DNA from: JAYTJL01 sp964400155
Lineage (GTDB): Bacteria; Patescibacteriota; Saccharimonadia; Saccharimonadales; UBA10212
Length of the DNA: 5,237 bases
Assembly: GCA_964400155.1 (NCBI GenBank)
Contig: CAYNSQ010000036.1
Location: 1-5,237, forward strand
Reading direction: 5' to 3'
In this document: positions 1-5,237 of the stretch, piece after piece
Layout: each line of letters opens with the position of its first letter
Numbering within the stretch: position 1 is the stretch's first letter
Made by a program: the position numbers and the translations under genes
Notes under the pieces: model-generated
Seen by the model: only the letters and a program-made list of their open reading frames with translations
What the model was told of the DNA's origin: nothing
The model's database searches: none

Positions 1-59
1 TTCAATGTGAGCAATGAATAGCCAATGATTTAATGCTTTAATCATTCAATTTGTATGGC

Positions 60-115
60 AGGCTAACTGTGAGAAATCTGGCCATAACTTAAATATTACT
101 AGTGTAAGTTAGCCT
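60..115. promoter_or_regulatory. Inverted repeat abutting the putative rplU promoter (candidate operator)
   Basis: AGGCTAACT at 60-68 is the exact reverse complement of AGTTAGCCT at 107-115, giving 9-bp perfect arms around a 38-bp spacer. Inside the spacer, TAACTTA at 85-91 is also the exact reverse complement of TAAGTTA at 105-111. The right arm can therefore pair with either of two left partners. The right arm ends one base before the TATAAT at 116-121. Repeated half-sites touching a -10 box suit a repressor or regulator site (inference). The long spacer and lack of a following T-run argue against a terminator. No regulator family is recognised. Confidence 0.35.
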
Positions 116-121
116 TATAAT
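116..121 (+). promoter_or_regulatory. Putative sigma-70-type -10 box upstream of rplU
   Basis: TATAAT is a perfect match to the bacterial -10 consensus, on the strand of rplU and about 140 bases before its ATG. The -35 is poor: 17 bases upstream the sequence is ATATTA, and there is no extended -10 TG. A start near 128 would give a leader of roughly 130 nt, long enough for leader-based control of a ribosomal protein gene. I could not build a convincing hairpin that hides the start codon. A GATAAT at 226-231 is a weaker alternative closer to the gene. Confidence 0.45.
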
Positions 122-261
122 ACTAGCTGTTTAGTACTTAATGGAATTCTATTCTACTGACAGACCTTCCCTTGTGCTATTCCAGCTTGGATAACCTGCT
201 CAAGAAGTAATAACAAGCCTCTATTGATAATTTCCCTCCCATCTGTTAAACTCCTTAGGAT

Positions 262-618
262 ATGTCAGAAGAAACTACTAAACCAAAACCTGCAGCCCCT
301 AAAGCTAGCTCTAGCAAGAAGGCGGTTATACAATCAGGTGGTAAACAATATTTGGTGAGCGAAGGCCAATCACTAGAGATTGAGCTGTTGGAAGACACTA
401 AAAACCCTACTTTTGAGGCATTGCTGGTTATTGATGGCGAAACCACCAAAGTCGGTACCCCCGTTGTTGAAGGTGTTAAAGTATCCACTGAAATAACCGA
501 ACAGATGGTTAAAGACGACAAGGTTGTAGCCATTCGCTACAAAGCCAAGAAGCGTGTCCACAAGAGAAAAGGCCACCGCCAAAAACACACTCAAATCAAA
601 ATCACTAAAATAGCCTAA
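262..618 (+). CDS. rplU: Large ribosomal subunit protein bL21
   Basis: This encodes bL21, a structural protein of the 50S subunit that binds 23S rRNA. The family core starts at residue 19 with K-K-A-V-I-Q-S-G-G-K-Q-Y, matching the usual bL21 opening. It ends in the basic bL21 signature K-R-V-H-K-R-K-G-H-R-Q-K-H-T (97-110) followed by an I-K-I-T-K-I tail. At 118 residues it is longer than the usual ~103. The excess is a 19-residue N-terminal extension rich in Lys, Ala and Pro, probably flexible. The start is well fixed: an in-frame TAG lies at 256-258, and there is no ATG, GTG or TTG codon between 262 and the conserved core. The only SD-like motif, AGGA at 257-260, sits one base from the ATG, which is too close for normal pairing. 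bL27 (rpmA), its near-universal downstream partner, is absent; the next gene is convergent. Confidence 0.97.
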   Translation: MSEETTKPKPAAPKASSSKKAVIQSGGKQYLVSEGQSLEIELLEDTKNPTFEALLVIDGETTKVGTPVVEGVKVSTEITEQMVKDDKVVAIRYKAKKRVHKRKGHRQKHTQIKITKIA

Positions 619-639
619 GTAATCGTAGCTGTGCTATTT
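608..639. terminator. Weak hairpin between the convergent genes, possible bidirectional terminator
   Basis: AAATAGC at 608-614 is the exact reverse complement of GCTATTT at 633-639 (18-nt loop), spanning the rplU stop codon. A smaller alternative, TAGC/GCTA with a TGT loop, lies at 626-636. Read on the minus strand, the stem is followed by a short TTTTAG run. The stem is short and AT-rich and has no long U-tract on either strand, so intrinsic termination is only a possibility. Its position between two gene ends is the main argument for it. Confidence 0.25.
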
Positions 640-658
640 AGTAACTAATAATTCTCTG

Positions 659-3600
659 TTAAGCAGTCTCTATAACTAGTTTTGCTTGGGTGCCACCTGA
701 CGTGGCTGTCTGAAGCGTGATGTCACCGCCTAAATAACGCATGATTAGTCTGTCTATATATAGACTGAGTCCAATTCCCTGACGGTTGAAATCCCTAGCA
801 GCATCTTCCGCCCTAGAAAATGGTTTGAACAGCTGGTCTAACTTACCAGCTGGCACACCCGGGCCACTGTCGTTTACTGTAATTTCAACCTTGTCTTTAC
901 CAAGATATTTAGAAGTTATGGTTATTTGGCTGTTTTCTGGGCTATATTTAATTGCATTATCCAGCAAACTATCAAGCACCGACGCCAACAAAGTTCTGTC
1001 TTGGGCTAAAGAAGATACGGTTAAGTCGACATTTAGTTGCAAGTGCTTAGCAGCTAGGTCTTGGGCATGGTCAGCCTCAAGCTTGGTTGTTATGGTACTC
1101 AGTTCTAGCTTTTGTTTAGAAGAGGATATGCCTACACTTTTTAGACCGGCAGCTATTTTGAATTTATCCAGAGTATCTTCAAATTGATTTAACCCGCTAT
1201 ATGCCGACTTAGTCAGTTTGGGTTCGGCTTGTAGTTTATCTATCTCTGACCTAACTTTATCCAGTGGCTTTTCTAAGTTGGCTACAGCAGATAATATCAG
1301 CTGGCTTCGTTCACTCTCTAATTGTCTTTGTCTTTGCAGTAATGTGTCTTGGTTGAGTCGCTGGGTTCGGCGGATTTCTCTCATACGCAGCATAGCCATC
1401 AGGCTAACTGATAGTAGTAGCAAGGCTGCTGCTTGTAATAGCAAAGTGAGCGTACCCATATTAAGGTCTTTGACATTGATATATATGTAATCAGCCAGTA
1501 CCACTAATACTGAGGTGATACTGATTGGCAAAATAAAGTGAGCGTTAGTCAGTAATTTTTTTGTCGGCAATATGATAATTGAACTGGCTTGATTGGGCAG
1601 CTGTTCTACTAGCAATAAAGACGAGTGCTTTAGAATATCATCAACGGCGGTTTTTAACTGCACGGTGTATTTTTTTAGATCATCCAATGCCAAACCAGGT
1701 TGTATGCTACCAATTAAGTCGACAGCCCCGCTTATAATTGTCAGGGGTGTTCTTAAGTAATGAGAACCAAGGTTTATGAAGTTGGATTTTTCTTCACTGA
1801 GGCTTTTCTCTTTGGCCAAAGTCTGCTCTAAAAGTTTGAGTGCTCTGGACTCATTCCAGGCTTGTTGGGCCAGTCGCAAAATTATCATCAGTAATATCAA
1901 AAACAACAACCACGGAAAAGCTGCTACCAAGGTAGGTGGTAAATAGCCATTTAATCGCTCAAGGTAAGATGGGCTGGCCAGCCCGCCAGCTTGGGCTGGA
2001 CTTACCAGAGGCAATGGTTTGGTGTCTGGTTTTGTGGTGGTAGTAGCTACCGGTGGAAGGACTTTATAAAAACGTATAGTGGCATTAGACCCAGACAAAC
2101 CAACCAGTTCTATAGAAATATCATTCTTGCTGTCGTTGTCTACATCCCAGCTAGTTAGCTGACCTGTGCCAAGTGACCCACCCTGCCCGTCTATTTCAAA
2201 GCTTATAGAACTGGCAAGAATACTGGTGAGAGTGACGGTGTGAGTAGCCAAACTAATGCCACTACCAGTGCTAAATTGGTACTTTTGAGCGGTGCCAGCT
2301 GTATTCTCATAACCACTCCCATCAACAAAAGTTGTTTGGTTATCTAGGTCAATAATAGTAGGACCGGCATCGCTCTTGATTGGTGCCTTTGGTTTTGGTG
2401 ATGAACTGGCTGGTGGAGTAGCTGAGGGTGGCGAGGAACTTCCATTGGAGGTAGTAGAAGCCAGCACACCGGCTGATTGGGCACTTTGGTTGGTGGCAGC
2501 ATCAACAGCACTAACCGTATAGGTGTAAGTAGTCCCGGCCGTCAGCCCACTATCTGTGTAATTGGTGCTAGACGGGCTACCAATTTGTACAGCGTTACGA
2601 TACAGCCTGTAGCCAGTTACTCCAATATTGTCGGTAGAAGCATTCCAAGCTAGGGAAATTGTAGTTGTAGTGGAGCCGGTTTGATTAAGACCGACTGGAA
2701 CAGATGGTGGTGTACTATCGCCACCACTCAGTCCCAAGACATAACTCATTATTCGATTATCGCCGGTGTCAGCAATCAACATAGTGTCTATGGTGGGCAG
2801 ATACAACATTGCCGTGGGATTATCAAAGTTATTTTGCGCTACCGGGTCGCTACTATAGTCATATGTATCAAAATCAGGTTGTCCTATGACGTCACTAGCA
2901 CTCATACCATTTGTTAGTCCAGCGGAGACATCAAAGACTAACACTCTGTCTGTTGGGTAGCCAGAACTAACATAGACCAAACTGTGAGCCGAATCATAAT
3001 AAACCCCGTTTGGGGATGGAATATCGGCTGCTGAGTTATAGGTAAAATTACCTACAAAATCATCGGCTCCCAATACATAAGCACCGTTCATTCCATCTGT
3101 TATGCCACCTGATAAGTCATATATTATAACGCGAGTATTATAGTTATCTGCAACATAAAGCCTGTCGTGATCCCCGTCAAAGGCCAAACCTGTAGGATTC
3201 CATAGAGTATTTTGGTTAGTAGCACCAGTGGCTGTTACAAAGTCCGGCTGGCCTAGTACATTACTTGCATTCATACCGTTGGTTATACCGCCAGACAAGT
3301 CATAAACCAATACGCGGTAGTTTGAGGCATCGGCTACAAAAAGCCGTTGTGCCGAAGAGCCATAACTTAACCCTTGTGGGTTACCAAGTCCGTCCTGAGT
3401 TGTATTGTAAGCACTGCTGATAAAGTCGCTCTGTCCAATAACATTGCTGGCGGCCATGCCGTCTGTAACACCACCCGACAGATCAAACACTAAGATGCGG
3501 TTATAATCTAAATCAGCTACAAAAAGCCTTTGGTTGGCCTCATCGTAGACCAAACCGGCCGGACTATACATAGTTGCGTTGTCGACAGAAAAACTTCTAA

Positions 3601-5146
3601 CCGCAAAACTAGCCTGTCCAAGCACATTGTCGGCAAAATTATCAAGCAGTTGGTTGCTGTTATTCAAATTATAGACCTTAACTCTGCCGTGGTCCGGGTC
3701 GCTAACAAAAAGACGGTGGTTGACACTGTCTATTGCCATTCCGGATGGTGAGCCTATAATTTCCGAGTCAAAATAATGGAGGTTTTGGGCATTATTAGTG
3801 GTAAAGCTCGGCAAACTCGGCGTTAGGTTTTGACCAATTACATCAGATGCGTTCATTCCATTGCTTATATTTGTTCCATCAAATATAAGCACCCGGTTGT
3901 TATATAGATCTTGAACAAAAAATTGATCCGTAGCATCATCATAAACAATGTCTTCAATCACTGTCATATTGGCGGCTGTCGGCGGATTGCCATATGTTGC
4001 GCTGGTAAAGTTTGGCTGTCCGAGCACGTAGCTGGCGTTCATGTTATCGGTGATGCCACCTGAAAAGTTATAAACCATTATTCGACTATTATCGCTGTCG
4101 GCTACGTACAGCCTGTCATGGTTGGCGTCATAGGCAACATCGTTGACAATGCTCATACTGTTTTGGTCGCCAGGACTTGAATAATCGCTAGTAGTAAAAT
4201 CTGGCTGGCCGAGCACGTTACTGGCATTCATACCATTTGTAATTCCACCGGACAAATCGTAGATAGTCACACGGTATGCACTATTGTCACCTACAAATAA
4301 ACGGTCGTTGACTTCGTCATAGCTGATACCGTTAGGCCAAACCATTCCCGACTGTGTAACATTGGTGTTTGAGGTGGTAAACAGCGTTTGGCCAAGAACA
4401 TTTATAGCATTCATGCCATTTGTAACAGTAGTAGTGTCAAATACCAATACCCTTGCGTTACAAGAATCAACCACAAATAAATAGTTATTATTAGAGTTAA
4501 AATCAACGTCAAAGGCACAATCAAATGTACTCTGCGTGACACCACCGCCGCCTGTTGTAAAATCACTGGCTCCCAATACATAGCTAGCGTTCATGTTGTT
4601 GCTGATGCCACTGGAAGTATCGAAGATTAAGACTCGTGAGTTGTCACCGTCAGACACAAACAGCCACTGACGGTTTTGGTCAAAGTCCAGGCCAAAAGAA
4701 CCAAAAGTGTTTTGAGTAGTCGGATGAGAACTTAGTATCGTAAAGTCTGCTTGTCCAAGTACATAGTCAGCTTCATAATTTAGCAATTGGTTAGAACTGT
4801 CCAAATTGTAGACCATTATTCTACTGTTTCGATAATCTGAGATAAAAAGACGGTGGTTAACGGTGTCAGTTACAACCCCCTCGGGTTCATGCAAGCCTAC
4901 ATTGTTAGCTGGCGGTGCGGTAAAACTACTTCGGGTGTAGCTATTTTGCCCATTACCGTCTAACTGGCCAATCACAGAGCTAGCCGTATAGGGGTAAATC
5001 GCCTGAACCTGCTGATTACGAAGTGTCCAATATGGAATTGCCATGCTAGCAACAAAACAAGCCAGCAATAATAAATGCCCATGTCTTTTATGCCTGCCTA
5101 GGCTTTGCGTTGTTTGAGTAAGTTTTAGTTGGATTTTTTCTAACAT
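659..5146 (-). CDS. Multi-pass membrane sensor histidine kinase with double NHL beta-propeller and Fn3 ectodomain
   Basis: This is a 1495-residue protein with an external sensor and a cytoplasmic kinase. TM1 is at ~20-41 after a basic N-terminus; S-M-A at 34-36 could instead be a signal-peptidase site. Twelve NHL-like blades span 51-803 (L-F-V-A-D core, then R-V-x-V-Y-D, then V-L-G-Q-P-D-F). Next come Fn3 (~811-899), a Ser/Pro/Thr linker (900-925), an unassigned beta-rich domain (926-1031, with D-V-D-N-D-S-K-N-D) and TM2 (~1071-1093). DHp1 (~1112-1183) has S-H-Y-L-R-T-P-L-T with His1129. TM3 (~1203-1223) and TM4 (~1231-1252) follow. DHp2 (~1262-1345) has a degenerate H-box (A-N-L-E-K-P-L-D). 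HATPase_c (~1384-1494) has N-box N1397, G1 D-S-G-P-G (1426-1430), F-box K-P-F (1441-1443) and G2 G-I-G-L (1457-1460). Arg-rich flanks after TM2 and TM4 place the kinase parts inside. No SD precedes the ATG; the leader is A-rich. Ligand and response regulator are unknown. Confidence 0.93.
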   Translation of the reverse strand: MLEKIQLKLTQTTQSLGRHKRHGHLLLLACFVASMAIPYWTLRNQQVQAIYPYTASSVIGQLDGNGQNSYTRSSFTAPPANNVGLHEPEGVVTDTVNHRLFISDYRNSRIMVYNLDSSNQLLNYEADYVLGQADFTILSSHPTTQNTFGSFGLDFDQNRQWLFVSDGDNSRVLIFDTSSGISNNMNASYVLGASDFTTGGGGVTQSTFDCAFDVDFNSNNNYLFVVDSCNARVLVFDTTTVTNGMNAINVLGQTLFTTSNTNVTQSGMVWPNGISYDEVNDRLFVGDNSAYRVTIYDLSGGITNGMNASNVLGQPDFTTSDYSSPGDQNSMSIVNDVAYDANHDRLYVADSDNSRIMVYNFSGGITDNMNASYVLGQPNFTSATYGNPPTAANMTVIEDIVYDDATDQFFVQDLYNNRVLIFDGTNISNGMNASDVIGQNLTPSLPSFTTNNAQNLHYFDSEIIGSPSGMAIDSVNHRLFVSDPDHGRVKVYNLNNSNQLLDNFADNVLGQASFAVRSFSVDNATMYSPAGLVYDEANQRLFVADLDYNRILVFDLSGGVTDGMAASNVIGQSDFISSAYNTTQDGLGNPQGLSYGSSAQRLFVADASNYRVLVYDLSGGITNGMNASNVLGQPDFVTATGATNQNTLWNPTGLAFDGDHDRLYVADNYNTRVIIYDLSGGITDGMNGAYVLGADDFVGNFTYNSAADIPSPNGVYYDSAHSLVYVSSGYPTDRVLVFDVSAGLTNGMSASDVIGQPDFDTYDYSSDPVAQNNFDNPTAMLYLPTIDTMLIADTGDNRIMSYVLGLSGGDSTPPSVPVGLNQTGSTTTTISLAWNASTDNIGVTGYRLYRNAVQIGSPSSTNYTDSGLTAGTTYTYTVSAVDAATNQSAQSAGVLASTTSNGSSSPPSATPPASSSPKPKAPIKSDAGPTIIDLDNQTTFVDGSGYENTAGTAQKYQFSTGSGISLATHTVTLTSILASSISFEIDGQGGSLGTGQLTSWDVDNDSKNDISIELVGLSGSNATIRFYKVLPPVATTTTKPDTKPLPLVSPAQAGGLASPSYLERLNGYLPPTLVAAFPWLLFLILLMIILRLAQQAWNESRALKLLEQTLAKEKSLSEEKSNFINLGSHYLRTPLTIISGAVDLIGSIQPGLALDDLKKYTVQLKTAVDDILKHSSLLLVEQLPNQASSIIILPTKKLLTNAHFILPISITSVLVVLADYIYINVKDLNMGTLTLLLQAAALLLLSVSLMAMLRMREIRRTQRLNQDTLLQRQRQLESERSQLILSAVANLEKPLDKVRSEIDKLQAEPKLTKSAYSGLNQFEDTLDKFKIAAGLKSVGISSSKQKLELSTITTKLEADHAQDLAAKHLQLNVDLTVSSLAQDRTLLASVLDSLLDNAIKYSPENSQITITSKYLGKDKVEITVNDSGPGVPAGKLDQLFKPFSRAEDAARDFNRQGIGLSLYIDRLIMRYLGGDITLQTATSGGTQAKLVIETA
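665..1813 (-). other. Kinase module: DHp1 (with His) - TM3/TM4 - DHp2 (no His) - HATPase_c
   Basis: This part encodes residues ~1112-1494. His1129 is the CAT codon at 1760-1762 (minus strand), in an H-box matching the HisKA pattern except that the usual acidic residue at H+1 is Tyr. A second amphipathic helix (~1155-1183) completes a DHp hairpin. No ATP-binding domain follows it; two hydrophobic segments joined by the short loop N-V-K-D-L-N-M-G do. A basic stretch, R-M-R-E-I-R-R, leads into another helical hairpin. Its helix 1 contains A-N-L-E-K-P-L-D, which aligns to H-E-L-R-T-P-L-T with Ala1289 in place of His. A full HATPase_c domain closes the protein. A duplicated kinase that lost the first CA domain and the second histidine would explain this (inference). 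Confidence 0.8.
2054..2371 (-). other. Unassigned beta-rich juxtamembrane domain
   Basis: Residues 926-1031 lie between the Ser/Pro linker and the second linker before TM2. They show alternating hydrophobic strands typical of a beta-sandwich. The one striking motif is D-V-D-N-D-S-K-N-D at 1001-1009, which resembles the Asp-rich loops that bind calcium in dockerin or EF-hand-like sites. The strand after it, I-S-I-E-L-V, fits a folded domain rather than a linker. I do not recognise a named family; metal binding is inference only. Confidence 0.45.
2450..2716 (-). other. Fibronectin type III domain
   Basis: Residues ~811-899 follow the Fn3 pattern. They open with T-P-P-S-V-P-V-G-L, then have the core tryptophan in S-L-A-W-N-A-S-T-D, G-Y-R-L-Y-R, Y-T-D-S-G-L-T-A-G-T-T-Y and Y-T-V-S-A-V-D-A-A-T-N. 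Such domains serve as spacers or carbohydrate- or protein-contact modules in secreted bacterial proteins. Here it joins the propellers to the linker and juxtamembrane domain. Confident at family level; its role is inferred. Confidence 0.9.
2738..4996 (-). repeat. Twelve NHL-like beta-propeller repeats, probably two six-bladed propellers
   Basis: Residues 51-803 hold twelve units of about 61 residues (~183 bp). The L-F-V-type core strands start near residues 100, 162, 223, 283, 346, 409, 479, 541, 602, 663, 724 and 789. Each head (core strand, Asp, R-V-x-V-Y-D) is followed by a tail, typically G-I-T-N-G-M-N-A-S-N-V-L-G-Q-P-D-F, then a variable loop. The last head lacks the G-Q-P-D-F tail, while a lone tail (A-S-S-V-I-G-Q, 55-61) precedes the first head. 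That is the head/tail offset expected when a propeller closes by joining its two ends. Units 1 and 7 share a variant (V-N-H-R-L-F, V-Y-N-L, S-N-Q-L-L) absent from the others, marking two blocks of six: residues 90-468 and 469-803. NHL propellers usually mediate protein, glycan or RNA contacts; the ligand here is unknown. Confidence 0.88.
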
Positions 5147-5182
5147 TTTTGTTTTAGTTTTTTTGATTTGGGCTTTTTTACA
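5147..5182 (-). promoter_or_regulatory. A-rich leader of the kinase gene with no Shine-Dalgarno
   Basis: Read on the minus strand, the 36 bases before the ATG are almost all A with a few C, T and G (ending A-A-A-A-C-A-A-A-A-A). There is no GGAG or AGGA at any useful spacing. Initiation probably relies on an unstructured A-rich leader rather than anti-SD pairing (inference). I see no clear -10/-35 pair in 5147-5237, so the promoter may lie further upstream or the gene may be co-transcribed with an upstream one. Confidence 0.4.
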
Positions 5183-5237
5183 TTACTCGATTACCCAGTA
5201 ATTAAACTTGTAGTTTGCTGAAGCTGTGGGTGCTGTA
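5183..5237 (-). CDS. Possible 3' end of an upstream co-directional gene (partial)
   Basis: Read on the minus strand from the right edge, one frame is open for 17 codons up to a TAA at 5183-5185. It encodes T-A-P-T-A-S-A-N-Y-K-F-N-Y-W-V-I-E, which looks like a plausible beta-rich protein C-terminus. If real, this gene ends 36 bases before the kinase start and could share its transcript. The other two frames are also open for 11 and 14 codons, so the call is weak and no function can be assigned. Confidence 0.25.
   Translation of the reverse strand, partial: TAPTASANYKFNYWVIE

Noticed and set aside
1..45. Minus-strand frame with ATG at 45-43, open to the left edge (15 codons), as the start of a divergent gene
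   Set aside because: Fifteen open codons are expected by chance about half the time, and there is no SD upstream. It can only be settled with sequence beyond the left edge.
3..46. Three CAATG words at 3-7, 12-16 and 23-27 and an AATGATT/AATCATT inverted repeat at 24-30/40-46
   Set aside because: Short AT-rich words in an AT-rich spacer; the stem has no following T-run and the repeats are too short to call an operator or terminator.
255..594. Minus-strand open frames overlapping rplU
   Set aside because: They are antisense shadows of bL21, whose conserved family sequence explains the coding signal.
786..1490. Plus-strand open frames of 133 and 90 codons antisense to the kinase end
   Set aside because: Ser/Leu-rich shadow translations with no motif; the opposite strand holds well-defined HATPase_c and DHp motifs.
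2681..3751. Plus-strand open frames of 78 and 73 codons within the propeller region
   Set aside because: They lie antisense to conserved repeats and show no domain or start signal of their own.
2800..4900. DNA-level direct repeats (~183 bp period) as a mobile or CRISPR-like array
   Set aside because: The period is that of the encoded beta-propeller blades, the frame is kept throughout, and differences are concentrated at synonymous sites.
5182..5202. ATTACT/AGTAAT inverted repeat (5182-5187/5197-5202) as a terminator
   Set aside because: The 6-bp AT-rich stem is followed on the minus strand by an A-run, not a T-run, and on the plus strand by no T-tract.

Overview
The window shows a low-to-moderate GC bacterial chromosome segment with two convergent genes and no mobile element, CRISPR array, tRNA or rRNA that I can see. 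The most likely source is a Candidate Phyla Radiation bacterium (Patescibacteria), possibly Saccharibacteria. This is an inference from style: a very large surface protein built from NHL-type repeats plus Fn3, a histidine-kinase H-box of the S-H-x-L-R-T-P-L type, bL21 encoded without bL27 beside it, and leaders lacking a normal Shine-Dalgarno sequence. No single marker here proves the phylum. The standard genetic code fits both genes.

Layout. Positions 1-261 are non-coding and hold a perfect -10 hexamer (116-121) directly abutting a 9-bp inverted repeat (60-68/107-115). They lead into rplU (262-618, +), which encodes ribosomal protein bL21 with a 19-residue Lys/Ala/Pro-rich N-terminal extension. 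A 40-bp convergent gap (619-658) carries a weak hairpin that overlaps the rplU stop. Positions 659-5146 (-) are one 1495-codon gene. The last 91 bases (5147-5237) are the A-rich, SD-less leader of that gene and possibly the tail of a co-directional upstream gene.

The large gene is the point of interest. It encodes a four-TM sensor protein. In order it has: an N-terminal signal anchor or signal peptide; twelve NHL-like blades that look like two six-bladed beta-propellers made by an ancient block duplication; an Fn3 domain; a Pro/Ser linker; an unassigned beta-rich domain with an Asp-rich D-x-D-x-D-type motif; TM2; a DHp-like helical pair with an H-box (His1129); a two-TM hairpin; a second DHp-like helical pair whose H-box has lost its histidine; and a complete HATPase_c domain. 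The phosphoacceptor histidine and the ATP-binding domain are therefore separated by two membrane crossings. I do not recognise this as a standard sensor-kinase layout, and it is the best candidate for something undescribed.

rplU and the kinase gene share no obvious function; they are simply convergent neighbours. No response regulator is encoded in the window, so the kinase is an orphan as far as can be seen here.
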